A stretch of 64,000 nt of DNA, from the NCBI RefSeq assembly GCF_004135605.1, contig NZ_SDPT01000001.1, positions 992,001 to 1,056,000 on the forward strand. The letters are read 5' to 3'. This document shows positions 55,373 through 64,000 of the stretch, in pieces. The number at the start of each line of letters is the position of its first letter. Within the stretch, counting starts at the first letter, position 1. The notes below the pieces were generated by a model. That model was not told the origin of the DNA. It saw only the letters and a program-made list of their open reading frames with translations, and ran no database searches. The DNA comes from Sphingomonas desiccabilis (GTDB lineage: Bacteria; Pseudomonadota; Alphaproteobacteria; Sphingomonadales; Sphingomonadaceae). The position numbers and the translations under genes were made by a program.

Positions 55373-56898
55373 CAGCGGCGACCCTTGGGAGGGCTGCCGG
55401 GCCGTCCGCCCCGCGGCGGCCGGGCGGGACCATCGCCCCGCGGCGCGCGCGGTGCGTCACCGCGCGGCGTGCGTGGTTCGTCTCGGCGAGGTCCGCGCGG
55501 GCCATCCCCGCGCGGCGGCCGCGGACCGTCGGGGCGCGGGGTACGCGGACCTTCGCCGCGCGGCCCGCGGCCGGCCTCACCACGGGGCGCACCGGCACCG
55601 AACTCCCCGGAGCGCGGCTTCCCGAATGCGCTACGCGGCCCATCCGCGCGCTGCGGACGCTCGCCCCGCTGCGGCCGTTCCGCACGATCGGTACGCGGCG
55701 GTCGCCGGTCGTCTCGCGCCGGGCGCTCGCCACCAAAGGCTGCCGACAGCGTGCTGCGGGGCTTGTCGCCACGTCCCGCCTCGACGGGACGCTCCCCCCG
55801 CTCGGCGGCGGGCTTGCGGCCGGTGCGGTCGGCAAAGGCGGCTGCGCGCTGCCCCCGCGGGCTGCGCGGTGCGCCGGCGTCGTCGCGGCGGCCGGCAAGA
55901 CTGTCCTTGCGGCGCGGACCGCGCTCGGCGGCGCGCTTGCCGAAGCCACTGCCGCGCGGTGCCTCGCCCGTGTCTTCGGGCGTCGGGCGGTTGCGGCGGA
56001 ACGCCTGCGGGTGCGGCTGCACCTCGCGCGCCACCCGCTCGCCATAGGACACCGGCGACGGACGCGGGCGCGGCGCGGTGCGATCGCGCGACGGCTCGCG
56101 GCGCCACTGCTTCAGCGCGGCCGGATCGGCGCCCTCGGGCGCGGGCTTGCTGGTCGGCCGGTCCTTCAGCGTCTTGCGGAAGGCGACGAGGTCGTGCTGG
56201 CGGATCTCGTCGACCGATGCGATCGGCATGTCTTCGAGATAGAAGGGGCCATAGCGGGTGCGGATCAGGCGCGAGACCTGCAGCCCCAGATATTCGAGGA
56301 CCCGGCGGACTTCGCGGTTTTTGCCCTCCGTCAGGGTCATCTCGATCCAGACGTTGGTGCCGGTGCGCCGCTCCATGTTGGCGTTGATCGGGCCGTAGCG
56401 CACGCCCTCGATCTCGACGCCCAGCATCAGCTCCTCGAGCTGCGCCTGGCTCACTTCGCCATAGGCGCGCGCGCGATAGGTGCGCTCGACGCCCGTCGCC
56501 GGCAGCTCCAGCTGGCGCTTCAATTCGCCGTCCGTCGTCAGCAGCAGCAACCCCTCCGTATTGAGGTCGAGCCGTCCGACCGGCATCAGCCGCGGCAGGT
56601 CGCCCGGCATCCGGTCGTAGATCGTCTGCCGGCCATGCGGGTCGCGCGCGGCGGTCAGCACGCCCGCAGGCTTGTGATAGCGGAACAGCCGGGTGGGGGC
56701 GGCGGCCTGCACCGGCTCGCCATCCACGGTGATGCCGCGCAGCGAGGTGAGCAGCGTCGCGGGCGTTTCGATCGGCACGCCGTCGAGCGCGACGCGGCGC
56801 GCCTCGATCAGCCGTTCGACGTCGCGGCGGGAGGCAACTCCGGCGCGGGCGAGCAGCTTTGCGATTCGCTGCGGTTCTTGGGTCTTGGACGTCGACAC
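55372..56898 (-). CDS. rluB: RsuA/RluB-family pseudouridine synthase with a long disordered tail
   Basis: 508 residues. An S4 RNA-binding domain (QRIAKLLARAGVASRRDVERLI, about 10-65) precedes the synthase domain, with the catalytic Asp in VGRLDLNTEGLLLLT (about 115-129) and the KNREVRRVLEYLG block. The catalytic part ends near residue 245. The remaining ~260 residues are almost pure Arg/Gly/Pro/Asp/Ala (repeats such as PRGDGP and GERPQR) and should be disordered and strongly RNA-binding. RluB makes pseudouridine 2605 of 23S rRNA; a related RluE/RluF target cannot be excluded. Confidence 0.92.
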   Translation of the reverse strand: MSTSKTQEPQRIAKLLARAGVASRRDVERLIEARRVALDGVPIETPATLLTSLRGITVDGEPVQAAAPTRLFRYHKPAGVLTAARDPHGRQTIYDRMPGDLPRLMPVGRLDLNTEGLLLLTTDGELKRQLELPATGVERTYRARAYGEVSQAQLEELMLGVEIEGVRYGPINANMERRTGTNVWIEMTLTEGKNREVRRVLEYLGLQVSRLIRTRYGPFYLEDMPIASVDEIRQHDLVAFRKTLKDRPTSKPAPEGADPAALKQWRREPSRDRTAPRPRPSPVSYGERVAREVQPHPQAFRRNRPTPEDTGEAPRGSGFGKRAAERGPRRKDSLAGRRDDAGAPRSPRGQRAAAFADRTGRKPAAERGERPVEAGRGDKPRSTLSAAFGGERPARDDRRPPRTDRAERPQRGERPQRADGPRSAFGKPRSGEFGAGAPRGEAGRGPRGEGPRTPRPDGPRPPRGDGPRGPRRDEPRTPRGDAPRAPRGDGPARPPRGGRPGSPPKGRR

Positions 56899-57021
56899 GA
56901 TGGGGAAATGCTATCCTGTTACGCCTGCGCGACGAAATCGTGCGGCGGCGGTGATCGTTCGATCGGTTCGGGTGTTTCTACGCTATAGGACAGACCCCGA
57001 AGAGAGGGAAGCGAGCGGCGG

Positions 57022-57453
57022 ATGTTGTTTGGCAAGAAGAAGCGGCGGATCCAGCGCATCCTGGTCGTGGAGGACGAGCCGCTGGTCGCGTTCGACGCCG
57101 AACATCTTCTGGCGGATTCGGGATTCGAGATCGTCGCCACCACTGATCTGGTGAGCGAAGGCCTCTCGGTGGTGAACAGCGACGCCCCGATCGACCTGGT
57201 GCTGGTGGACGTCTCGCTCAGCGACGGCAGCGGCATCGACGTCGCCCGCGCGGCCCGGCAGCGCGGCATCCCGGTGATCTTCGTGACGGGAGCCTGCCCG
57301 GACGGCGCGCGCGAGTTCGCGCTCGGCTGCCTTGCCAAGCCCTATCCCCAGCGCGACCTGCTCGCCGCGATCGAGGCGCTGGAAACGCTGCTCGACGGAA
57401 AGAGCCCGCGAAAGCTGCCGAACAGCTTCAGCCTCTTCGCCAGGCTCGCCTGA
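57022..57453 (+). CDS. single-domain response regulator
   Basis: 143 residues: a basic leader (MLFGKKKRRIQR), then a CheY-like receiver. Acidic pocket Glu17-Asp18, phospho-acceptor Asp63 (LVLVDVSL), Thr at VIFVTGA (about 89) and Lys106 in CLAKPYPQ are present. There is no output domain, as in DivK- or Sma-type relays. It is not beside a kinase, so the partner is unknown. It is divergent from the pseudouridine synthase gene. Confidence 0.92.
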   Translation: MLFGKKKRRIQRILVVEDEPLVAFDAEHLLADSGFEIVATTDLVSEGLSVVNSDAPIDLVLVDVSLSDGSGIDVARAARQRGIPVIFVTGACPDGAREFALGCLAKPYPQRDLLAAIEALETLLDGKSPRKLPNSFSLFARLA

Positions 57454-57491
57454 GCATGTTGGCCGGGGGATCGGTCGCACGGTAGTCCCGA

Positions 57492-57533
57492 CGTCCCGCG
57501 TGCTTGGTTGCTGTCCGTAAGACACGCGGGACG
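57492..57533. other. 11-bp stem-loop downstream of the response regulator
   Basis: CGTCCCGCGTG (57492-57502) and CACGCGGGACG (57523-57533) are perfect inverted copies separated by 20 bases. A further smaller palindrome (GTTCCG...CGGAAC) follows at about 57543-57565. They lie in the 267-base gap before the AmpG-like gene, where no coding region is seen. Possibly a terminator, an operator or a degraded repeat. Confidence 0.5.
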
Positions 57534-57720
57534 ACGGGTGACGTTCCGAGGCTCCGGTCCGGAACCTCGCCGTCGACCGTGCTTCTATCACTCTCTGGAG
57601 ATGAACCCCAGCCGAATGGGTGGGATTTGCGGCAGGCGGATTTGCGCCCCTTCAAAAGCGCGCGGCGGGCGCTAGGGTGCGCGCGGTTTGCTGCCGGGGC
57701 GGCGTTTCGAGGGAAGTGCA

Positions 57721-59079
57721 ATGGTTGAGGTCGCCGGCGAGCGCAACGGAGGCAGGCGCCGCGTGGCAGCGATGGCGCCCTATGTGCGCCCGAAGCCGCT
57801 GGTCGCCTTCCTGCTCGGCATCGCCAGCGGCTTCCCGCTCACGCTGTTGCTCGGCACCATGGGCTTCTGGCTCGCCAAGGTCGGCATCGACAAGAAGACC
57901 ATCGGCTTCGCGATCGGGCTCACCACGCCCTACACGCTCAAGTTCCTCTGGGCGCCGCTGATCGACCGACTGCGCCTGCCGGTGCTCACGCCGCTGGTCG
58001 GGCAGCGCCGCGCCTGGCTGTTCTTCATCCAGGCGCTCCTGTTCGTATCCGTGTGGATGCTGGGGGCCAGCCAGCCGGAACTGCATCTGGGGCTTTTCGC
58101 CTTCTGGGCAATCGTGACGGCCTTCCTGTCCGCCACCCAGGACATCGTCATCGACGCCTATCGCATCGAGATCCTTTCCGACGAGGAGCTGCCCTTCGGC
58201 ACCGCCAACAACCAGTTCGGCTATCGCGTGGGCAACCTCATCGCGGGCGTCGGCACCATCGCCATCGCCTCTCCGGAGGGGTGGGGGCTCGGCTGGGCGC
58301 TGGGCTATGGTCTGACCGCCTTCTGCGTCGTCCCGGCAATGCTGGGCGCCTTGATCGCCGGGCCCGGCCGCCACGACGCCACCGTCGTGCGCGACGGCTC
58401 GCACGGCCAGTGGCTGCGCGACACCGTCGTCGGACCCTTCCGTGAGTTCCTGCGCCGCCGCGGCGCGGTGCTGATCCTGCTGTTCGTGCTCATCTACAAG
58501 CTCGGCGACGCGATGGGGCAGGCGATGCTCAACCCGATGATCGTCGAGCTCGGCTTCTCCGACACCGAGTTCATCGCCATCAACAAGGTGGTCGGCTTCT
58601 GGGGCCTGATCGTCGGCACCGCGCTCGCCGCGCCCTTCATGGCCTGGCTCGGCATGGGCCGCGCGCTGATCGTCTCGGGCGTGTTGATGATGCTGAGCAA
58701 CCTGACCTTCGCGATCCTCGCCATGCACGGCCATTCCGTGACCTGGCTGACGATCGCGGTCGCGACCGAGCAAGTGACGAGCGGCATCGGCCTGACCGTG
58801 TTCGTGACCTATCTCTCCGGTCTCTCCAACCTGGCCTATACCGCCACCCAGTTCGCGCTCCTGTCCTCCTTCGCTGCGGTCGGGCGGACGTGGCTCGCCG
58901 CACCCGCGGGGGTGGCCGCCGATGCGCTCGGCTGGGTCGGCTTCTGGCTGCTGACCATGGTGGTGGCGCTGCCGGGCCTGCTGCTGCTGGGCCTGTTGTG
59001 GCGGCGCGGCTTCGTCGTCCAGAACGTCCGCCAGCCCGGCACCGAGAAGGTGCCGGACGAGGCGCCCGCCGCCGCCTAG
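57721..59079 (+). CDS. ampG: AmpG-family MFS permease (muropeptide-transport type)
   Basis: 452 residues from ATG 57721, with GAGGGAAG just upstream; a longer reading from 57688 is unlikely. Twelve-plus helices, with the AmpG signature GIASGFPLTLLLGTMGFWLA (about 35-54), SATQDIVIDAYRIEIL and LIYKLGDAMGQAMLNP. AmpG brings anhydromuropeptides into the cytoplasm for wall recycling and beta-lactamase induction. Many bacteria have AmpG-like paralogues, and no wall enzymes are adjacent, so ampG is probable only. The last four bases overlap the convergent DUF6628 gene. Confidence 0.82.
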   Translation: MVEVAGERNGGRRRVAAMAPYVRPKPLVAFLLGIASGFPLTLLLGTMGFWLAKVGIDKKTIGFAIGLTTPYTLKFLWAPLIDRLRLPVLTPLVGQRRAWLFFIQALLFVSVWMLGASQPELHLGLFAFWAIVTAFLSATQDIVIDAYRIEILSDEELPFGTANNQFGYRVGNLIAGVGTIAIASPEGWGLGWALGYGLTAFCVVPAMLGALIAGPGRHDATVVRDGSHGQWLRDTVVGPFREFLRRRGAVLILLFVLIYKLGDAMGQAMLNPMIVELGFSDTEFIAINKVVGFWGLIVGTALAAPFMAWLGMGRALIVSGVLMMLSNLTFAILAMHGHSVTWLTIAVATEQVTSGIGLTVFVTYLSGLSNLAYTATQFALLSSFAAVGRTWLAAPAGVAADALGWVGFWLLTMVVALPGLLLLGLLWRRGFVVQNVRQPGTEKVPDEAPAAA

Positions 59080-59513
59080 TCGAGCCGCCGCCCGCCGTCG
59101 CGGAACGCCAGCGCGAGCAGGTGGGCGGTCGCGACCAGCCCGCCTGCATGCCGTACGCCCAAGAGGTCGCGCAGCAGCAGTTCGGCCCGCTCGGGCTGGG
59201 CCTCGACCGAGCCCAGCACGTCGACCAGCGCGGCTTCCCCTGCGGTCATCCGCGGGCAGCAACAGGGCGCGATCTGGATCGGGTTGGCGGAAGTCTTCGA
59301 CACTTCCGCCATCAGCGCGCGCAGCAGCAGCAAGGGTCGCCGGAACTCCCGGCCGAACGCGGTCATGTACGCGTGCGCAGCCGCCGCGTCGTGGAGCCCG
59401 TTCGCGCCCGTGCGGCGGATGCCGTAAAGCAGCAGCAGCCGATCCTCATGCGACGGCCAGCCATGCGGCAGCATCTCGGACAGGGAATGCAAAAGGGGCT
59501 GGGCGGTGGTCAT
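59076..59513 (-). CDS. DUF6628-family protein
   Basis: 145 residues: LLLLYGIRRTGANGLHDAAAAHAY (about 25-48), FGREFRRPLLLLRALMAEVS, and a conserved cysteine cluster APCCCPRMTAGE (about 83-94) followed by LLLRDLLGVRHAGG. This matches the DUF6628 pattern I recall from sphingomonads. The triple-cysteine block could bind metal or an Fe-S centre. No function is known. It sits between two convergent genes and has its own upstream region. Confidence 0.72.
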   Translation of the reverse strand: MTTAQPLLHSLSEMLPHGWPSHEDRLLLLYGIRRTGANGLHDAAAAHAYMTAFGREFRRPLLLLRALMAEVSKTSANPIQIAPCCCPRMTAGEAALVDVLGSVEAQPERAELLLRDLLGVRHAGGLVATAHLLALAFRDGGRRLD

Positions 59514-59558
59514 GCGAGTCTCCTGCCGCGTGGGGTGGCAGCAGGTTCGTACGACCTC

Positions 59559-59580
59559 TATTGCAAGTCAATATCAATAA
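59559..59580. promoter_or_regulatory. candidate Fur-like box upstream of the DUF6628 gene
   Basis: The AT-rich stretch TATTGCAAGTCAATATCAATAA lies about 45 bases upstream of the start and stands out in GC-rich surroundings. Read on the minus strand it contains TGATATT-G-ACTTGCA, 10 of 14 positions of the Fur half-site palindrome TGATAAT-n-ATTATCA. This is a weak match that would need genome-wide comparison. Confidence 0.25.
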
Positions 59581-59586
59581 GGCGCG

Positions 59587-60915
59587 TCAATCCGGCAGTT
59601 CGTCGTTCGCCTCCAAAACCGTGCCCGCCAGGTAGAGCGAGCCCAGCACCAGCACCACCGGCGGCTCCCCCGCGGTGGCACGGCCCGCCAGCATCCGCAG
59701 CGCGGTTGGGACCTCGTCAGCGACTGCGGTGCTGGTGATGCCAAGGCGGTGCGCCGCCTCCACCAGCGCGACCGGGGCATGATGCGCGTGGCCCGGCACC
59801 GGCACTGCCGTCAGGCTCGCGGTGAAAGGGGCGAAGGGCGCGAGCAGCCCCTCGACATCCTTGTTGGCAAGCATCCCGAGCACCAGGTGGATCGGCCGCC
59901 CGTGCGCGACCCGCTCGATGGTGTCCGCCACCGCGTCGGCCGCTGCCGGGTTGTGCCCGCCGTCGAGCCACAACTCGGACCCGGAGGGCAGCAGCGCGAG
60001 CAGGGGGCCGCGCGCCAGGCGCTGCATCCGCGCGGGCCAGCGCGCCTCCCGCGCTGCTGCGGCAAAGGCGCTGTCGGGAACGGCGATGCTCGTCTGGTGG
60101 CGCAGCGTGGCGATCGCGAGCGCCAGGTTGGCCGGCTGGTGCGGCCCGGCGAGAGCGGGAAGCGGCGTCGCCAGCGTGCCCTTCGCATCGCGGTAGCACA
60201 GCTGCCCGCTCTCGACCCGGAACGACCAGTCGCTGCTGCGCGGGAAGAGCGGCGCACCGGCCGCGCCCGCCACCGCTGCGACCGCCTCTGCCACGGTCGG
60301 CGGATAGGCCATGGTGATCAGCGGCACGCCAGGCTTGGCGATACCCGCCTTCTCCCGCGCGATCGCCTCGGCGGTGTCGCCCAGGAACGCCTGATGGTCG
60401 ATGCCCAGCTGCGCGATGGCCGTGGCGGCGGGCGCCGGGATCACGTTGGTCGCATCTAGCCGCCCGCCAAGCCCGACCTCGATGATGCAGGCGTCCGCCC
60501 GCGTGCGGGTGAAGGCGAGGAAGGCGACCGCCGTCGTCACCTCGAAGAAGCTCGCGCGGATGTCCGCGCCCGCATCCAGCACCTCCGCCAGCAGCGCTGC
60601 CAGTTCCGCGTCGCCGATCAGGCGGCCGGCGACGCGGATGCGTTCGTTGAAGCGCACGAGGTGTGGGCTGGTATAGACATGGACGGTCTTGCCCGCTGCC
60701 TCCAGGGCCGCGCGCAGGAAGGCGCAGGTCGATCCCTTGCCGTTGGTGCCGGCGACATGGATCACCGGCGGCAGCGCCTGCTGCGGATCGCCCAGCCGCG
60801 CGAGCAGCCGCGTGATCCGGTCGAGCCCGAGCACGTCGGCCCCTGGGCCGAGTGCCATCAGGCGGTCGAGCTGGAACTGTACGGCGGGGTCGGCGGAACG
60901 GGCGTGGTCGGGCAT
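59587..60915 (-). CDS. folC: dihydrofolate synthase / folylpolyglutamate synthase
   Basis: 442 residues. ATP-binding loop VIHVAGTNGKGST (about 52-63), YTSPHLVRFNERIRV, GLGGRLDATN and the Mur-ligase-like C-terminal domain with DGGHNPAAADA are all typical. The enzyme adds glutamate to dihydropteroate and to folates. It is the last gene of the trp-accD-folC run on the minus strand, 81 bases after accD, with a hairpin between. Confidence 0.95.
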   Translation of the reverse strand: MPDHARSADPAVQFQLDRLMALGPGADVLGLDRITRLLARLGDPQQALPPVIHVAGTNGKGSTCAFLRAALEAAGKTVHVYTSPHLVRFNERIRVAGRLIGDAELAALLAEVLDAGADIRASFFEVTTAVAFLAFTRTRADACIIEVGLGGRLDATNVIPAPAATAIAQLGIDHQAFLGDTAEAIAREKAGIAKPGVPLITMAYPPTVAEAVAAVAGAAGAPLFPRSSDWSFRVESGQLCYRDAKGTLATPLPALAGPHQPANLALAIATLRHQTSIAVPDSAFAAAAREARWPARMQRLARGPLLALLPSGSELWLDGGHNPAAADAVADTIERVAHGRPIHLVLGMLANKDVEGLLAPFAPFTASLTAVPVPGHAHHAPVALVEAAHRLGITSTAVADEVPTALRMLAGRATAGEPPVVLVLGSLYLAGTVLEANDELPD

Positions 60916-60960
60916 GGCAGCGGCCTTAGCGCCGCCTGGCGGCGTCGTCGCGGGGGAAGT

Positions 60961-60990
60961 GGCGCCGGCTCGTGTCGGGGAGCCGGCGCC
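60961..60990 (-). terminator. 11-bp hairpin between accD and folC
   Basis: GGCGCCGGCTC (60961-60971) and GAGCCGGCGCC (60980-60990) pair perfectly around an 8-base loop, immediately after the accD stop codon (60997). With no T-run it may attenuate or stabilise the transcript rather than end it. Confidence 0.45.
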
Positions 60991-60996
60991 CGCGGA

Positions 60997-61854
60997 TCAC
61001 GCCGCCTGCTTGTTGCCCGCGCACAGGAAGTCGATCAGCTCGGCCAGCGTGCTGCGCAGTTCCTTCCGGTGCGTGACCATGTCGATCAGGCCGTGGTCGC
61101 GATAATATTCCGACGTCTGGAAATCGTCGGGCAGCTTCTCGCGGATCGTGCTTTCGATCACGCGGCGGCCGGTAAACGCCAGCGTCGCCTTGGGCTCGGC
61201 GATCTGCACGTCGCCCAGCATCGCATAGGCGGCCATCACGCCGCCTGAGGTCGGATCGGTCAGCACGACGATGTACGGCAGGCCGGCATCGTGCAGCATC
61301 TCGATCGCCACCGTGGTGCGCGGCATCTGCATCAGGCTCAGGATGCCTTCCTGCATGCGCGCGCCGCCCGATGCGGTGAAGACGATGAACGGGCAGTTCT
61401 GCTCGATCGCCTTTTCCACGCCGGCGATGAACGCCTCGCCCACGGCCTGGCCCATCGACCCGCCCATGAAGCCGAAGTTCTGCACGCCCACCACGGCCTT
61501 GTGCCCGTCGATGGTGCCCAGCGCGTTGATCCAGGCGTCGCTGTCCCCGGTGCTGGCGCGCGCCGCCCTCAGCCGGTCGGCATAGCGCTTGGAGTCGCGG
61601 AACTTGAGCGGGTCCTCCGGCACCGTCGGGCTAGGCAGCGTCTCGCAGCTGCCCTCGTCGAACAGGTAGGCGAACCGCTCCTTGGGGCCGATGCGCTCGT
61701 GATGGTCGCACATCGGGCAGACATATTGGTTCTCTTCCAATTCCTTGGTGAAGACCATCTGCCCGCAGCCCTTGCACTTGTGCCACAGATTGTCGGGCGT
61801 CTGGCGCGGGGCGACAAAGGGGAGCGCGTTGCGAACGCGGGTAATCCAGCTCAT
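60997..61854 (-). CDS. accD: acetyl-CoA carboxylase carboxyltransferase subunit beta
   Basis: 285 residues. A Cys4 zinc finger (Cys27, Cys30, Cys46, Cys49 in CKGC and CPMC) precedes the crotonase-type carboxyltransferase domain, with [14 protein letters not shown] and [11 protein letters not shown] oxyanion loops. With AccA it transfers carboxyl from biotin to acetyl-CoA, giving malonyl-CoA for fatty acids. Its ATG overlaps the trpA stop by four bases; accD-folC after trpA is a common alphaproteobacterial order. Confidence 0.96.
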   Translation of the reverse strand: MSWITRVRNALPFVAPRQTPDNLWHKCKGCGQMVFTKELEENQYVCPMCDHHERIGPKERFAYLFDEGSCETLPSPTVPEDPLKFRDSKRYADRLRAARASTGDSDAWINALGTIDGHKAVVGVQNFGFMGGSMGQAVGEAFIAGVEKAIEQNCPFIVFTASGGARMQEGILSLMQMPRTTVAIEMLHDAGLPYIVVLTDPTSGGVMAAYAMLGDVQIAEPKATLAFTGRRVIESTIREKLPDDFQTSEYYRDHGLIDMVTHRKELRSTLAELIDFLCAGNKQAA

Positions 61855-62663
61855 GCAAGTTCCTTCCGGGCGCTCGCCAGCCCGGCGGCGAGCGACTGAA
61901 TATAGGTGCGCACCGGCTCCGCCGCAGCGGTGCCGTGTACGCCGACGATCTCCACGATCGCCGATCCGACCACCACGCCGTCGGCCACGCCGCCGATCGC
62001 GGCTGCCTGTTCGGGCGTGCGGACGCCGAAGCCCACCGCGATCGGCAGGTCGGTCGATTGCTTCAGCCGCGCCACCGCCGCGTCGATCGACGCCTGGGCC
62101 GCCTGCTGCTTGCCGGTGATGCCGGCGACGGACACGTAGTAGAGGAAGCCACCGGCGCCATCGAGCACCGCCGGCAATCGCGCCACGTCGGTGGTGGGGG
62201 TGGCGAGCCGGATCGGCGCGATGCCGCGCGCGCGCAGCGCCACGCCCAGGCTGTCGTCCTCTTCCGGCGGGATGTCGACGCAGATCACGCCGTCCACGCC
62301 CGCATCCGCTGCCGCCTCCGCGAACCAGTCGGCACCGCGGCGGACCATCGGGTTGGCATAGCCCATCAGCACCAGCGGCACGTCGGCGTGCCGGCTGCGG
62401 AACTCGCGGACGATCGCCAGGATGTCAGCAGTAGTCGTGCCCGCGCCCAGGCTGCGGATGTTGGCCAGCTGGATCGCCGGCCCGTCCGCCATCGGATCGG
62501 TGAACGGCATGCCCAGCTCGATCACGTCGGCGCCGCCTGCGACCAGCGCGTCCAGGATCGCGCCCGTCGCTGCGGGGGCGGGGTCGCCCGCCGTCACGAA
62601 GGTGACGAGCGCCGCGCGGCCTTGCTCGCGACAGCGCGCGAAGGTCTCGGCGATGCGGCTCAT
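61851..62663 (-). CDS. trpA: tryptophan synthase alpha subunit
   Basis: 270 residues from ATG 62663, in ATGA overlap with trpB. Catalytic Glu in [17 protein letters not shown] (about 47) and Asp in [11 protein letters not shown] (about 130) are present, with GFGVRTPEQ near the phosphate site. It cleaves indole-3-glycerol phosphate to indole, which passes by channel to TrpB. Normal length (about 268). The much longer open frame upstream is antisense or out-of-frame trpB. Confidence 0.96.
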   Translation of the reverse strand: MSRIAETFARCREQGRAALVTFVTAGDPAPAATGAILDALVAGGADVIELGMPFTDPMADGPAIQLANIRSLGAGTTTADILAIVREFRSRHADVPLVLMGYANPMVRRGADWFAEAAADAGVDGVICVDIPPEEDDSLGVALRARGIAPIRLATPTTDVARLPAVLDGAGGFLYYVSVAGITGKQQAAQASIDAAVARLKQSTDLPIAVGFGVRTPEQAAAIGGVADGVVVGSAIVEIVGVHGTAAAEPVRTYIQSLAAGLASARKELA

Positions 62664-63889
62664 ATCGCCACCCCAAGGGCGGCTGCGACCGTGAAGATGT
62701 CCTTGTCGCCGCGCCCGCACAGGTTTGCGAGGATGATCTGATCTTCCCGCATTTCTCGTGCTTTGCGCGACACCGCTGCGATCGCGTGCGAAGGCTCGAG
62801 CGCGGGGATGATGCCCTCGGTCCGGCACAGCAGCTGGAAGGCGTCGAGCGCTTCCACGTCCGTCACTGCCTCGTATTTCACGCGGCCGATCTCGTGCAGC
62901 CAGCTGTGCTCCGGCCCGATGCCCGGATAGTCGAGCCCGGCCGAGATCGAATGCGCTTCCGCAATCTGGCCGTCCTCGTCCTGCAGCAGGTAGGTCTTGT
63001 TGCCGTGGAGGATGCCCGGCGCGCCGCCCGCAAGGCTGGCCGCATGCTGCTTGTCCAGGCCATGGCCGGCCGCCTCGATGCCGAGCATCGCCACGTCGGC
63101 GTCGTCCAGGAACGGGTGGAACAGCCCGATCGCGTTCGATCCGCCACCGATCGCCGCCACCAACAGGTCGGGCAGCCGGTTGATGCGCGACAGCATCTGC
63201 GCGCGCGCCTCGCGCCCGATCACCGACTGGAAGTCGCGCACCAGCTCCGGATAGGGGTGGGGGCCGGCGGCGGTGCCGATGATGTAGAAGGTGTCGTGGA
63301 CGTTCGCGACCCAGTCGCGCAGCGCCTCGTTCATCGCGTCCTTGAGCGTCGCCGCGCCGCTCGCCACCGGCCGCACCTCGGCGCCCAGCAGCTTCATGCG
63401 AAATACGTTGGGCTGCTGCCGCTCGACGTCCTTGGCGCCCATGAAGATGGTGCAGGGCAGGCCGAAGCGCGCGCACACGGTCGCGGTCGCGACGCCGTGC
63501 TGGCCCGCGCCGGTCTCTGCGATGATGCGCGTCTTGCCCATCCGCATCGCCAGCAGGATCTGGCCGATGCAGTTGTTGATCTTGTGCGCGCCCGTGTGGT
63601 TGAGCTCGTCGCGCTTGAACCAGATCTGCGCGCCCATGCCCGGTGCCGCGCTTTCGCGCAGCGTCTCGGTGAGGCGCTCGGCATAGTAGAGCGGGCTCGG
63701 CCGTCCGACATAATGTTCGAGCAGATCGTCGAACTGGGCCTGGAACGCCGGATCAGCCTTGGCGGCGCGATATTCGCGCTCCAGGTCGAGGATCAGCGGC
63801 ATCAGCGTCTCGGCGACATAGCGGCCGCCGAACTGGCCGAAATGGCCGCGTTCGTCGGGCTGGGCGCGGAAGGTGTTGGGCGCGTTCAT
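62660..63889 (-). CDS. trpB: tryptophan synthase beta subunit
   Basis: 409 residues. The PLP-binding Lys103 is in [17 protein letters not shown] is the substrate-carboxylate loop, and GGGSNAIG (about 250) binds the PLP phosphate. The N-terminal [13 protein letters not shown] stretch is typical. It condenses indole with serine to tryptophan. trpF lies 58 bases upstream on the same strand. Confidence 0.97.
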   Translation of the reverse strand: MNAPNTFRAQPDERGHFGQFGGRYVAETLMPLILDLEREYRAAKADPAFQAQFDDLLEHYVGRPSPLYYAERLTETLRESAAPGMGAQIWFKRDELNHTGAHKINNCIGQILLAMRMGKTRIIAETGAGQHGVATATVCARFGLPCTIFMGAKDVERQQPNVFRMKLLGAEVRPVASGAATLKDAMNEALRDWVANVHDTFYIIGTAAGPHPYPELVRDFQSVIGREARAQMLSRINRLPDLLVAAIGGGSNAIGLFHPFLDDADVAMLGIEAAGHGLDKQHAASLAGGAPGILHGNKTYLLQDEDGQIAEAHSISAGLDYPGIGPEHSWLHEIGRVKYEAVTDVEALDAFQLLCRTEGIIPALEPSHAIAAVSRKAREMREDQIILANLCGRGDKDIFTVAAALGVAI

Positions 63890-63947
63890 GGGGTCGGCTT
63901 TAGCAGCGGCGGGGACGCCCTCAACCCCTTTCGCGCGCGACCCGCCC

Positions 63948-64000
63948 TTAGACGCGGGTGACCGCCCCCAAGAAGGCGCCGATCCGCGCCGGATCCTTTA
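63948..64000 (-). CDS. trpF: phosphoribosylanthranilate isomerase, C-terminal end only
   Basis: The minus strand at the window edge encodes [16 protein letters not shown] followed by TAA at 63950-63948. A KDP...I..F ending followed at once by trpB and trpA is what TrpF looks like, and trpF-trpB-trpA order is standard in alphaproteobacteria. Only 16 codons are present, so the call leans on gene order. Confidence 0.75.
   Translation of the reverse strand, partial: KDPARIGAFLGAVTRV

Noticed and set aside
55380..56000. Regularly repeated GC-rich words, which could suggest a CRISPR or minisatellite
   Set aside because: They encode the PRGDGP-type tail in frame, with no spacer structure and no cas genes.
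54779..56387. Overlapping plus-strand frames of 422-423 codons with PRG/ARC repeats
   Set aside because: They are the reverse strand of the rluB tail and rsmD; the repeats mirror the low-complexity tail.

Overview
The window is a 64 kb piece of a high-GC alphaproteobacterial chromosome, most likely Sphingomonas or a close sphingomonad. The basis is the family content and gene order: popZ-like DUF2497 next to valS, a PhoK/SPAP-type alkaline phosphatase, a sphingomonad-type MerC plus Zur pair, a DUF6628 protein, and a trpF-trpB-trpA-accD-folC run. It reads as ordinary core genome with tight operons (many ATGA/GTGA and TGATG stop-start overlaps). I found no prophage, IS element, CRISPR array, tRNA or rRNA.

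Layout, part 1. 1-8.6 kb: 3' part of a TolC-family protein, a popZ-like gene, valS, the alkaline phosphatase phoK and a DsbD/ScsB-type disulfide reductase. 8.7-12.0 kb: a three-gene cassette of circularly permuted ATP-grasp, alpha-E protein and transglutaminase-fold protein; the last appears to lack its catalytic cysteine. 12-17 kb: Bpt/Ate aminoacyl-transferase, a 3-hydroxyisobutyrate-dehydrogenase-type reductase, an exported amidohydrolase, a metallophosphoesterase and a SAM methyltransferase. 17-21 kb: rplM-rpsI with a clear terminator, ctaA-cutA, and a MerC-like gene plus a Zur-like regulator behind a candidate Zur box. 21-28 kb: dxs, truncated haemoglobin, CoA-transferase/hydrolase, a ubiquinone hydroxylase (probably UbiM) and dgoK-dgoA.

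Layout, part 2. 28-34 kb: an arginine-succinyltransferase block (M20 hydrolase-astA-astB), a DUF481 protein, rppH and an HSL-type esterase. 34-41 kb: HDAC-like deacetylase, cyclopropane-fatty-acid-synthase family protein, SDR, purF, hisI, a small lipoprotein, a frameshifted small membrane protein and an isolated ComB-family phosphatase. 41-50 kb: MFS-cysK-SleB-like hydrolase operon, alpha/beta hydrolase, FMN split-barrel protein, a frameshifted BA14K-like gene, a 26-codon membrane peptide, and opgG-opgH for periplasmic glucans. 51-64 kb: UvrD/PcrA helicase, MHS transporter, rsmD with a pseudouridine synthase carrying a very long disordered tail, a lone response regulator, an AmpG-like permease, DUF6628, folC, accD, trpA, trpB and the last 16 codons of trpF.

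The most distinctive non-coding feature is a family of palindromic repeats (core GCTCCTGC...GCAGGAGC followed by CCAGGGC). It sits as head-to-head pairs in four intergenic gaps (about 4.5-4.8, 22.9, 36.5 and 53.3 kb), with a second repeat family at two of the same loci. No composition, alignment or database search was run; family assignments rest on reading motifs and lengths.
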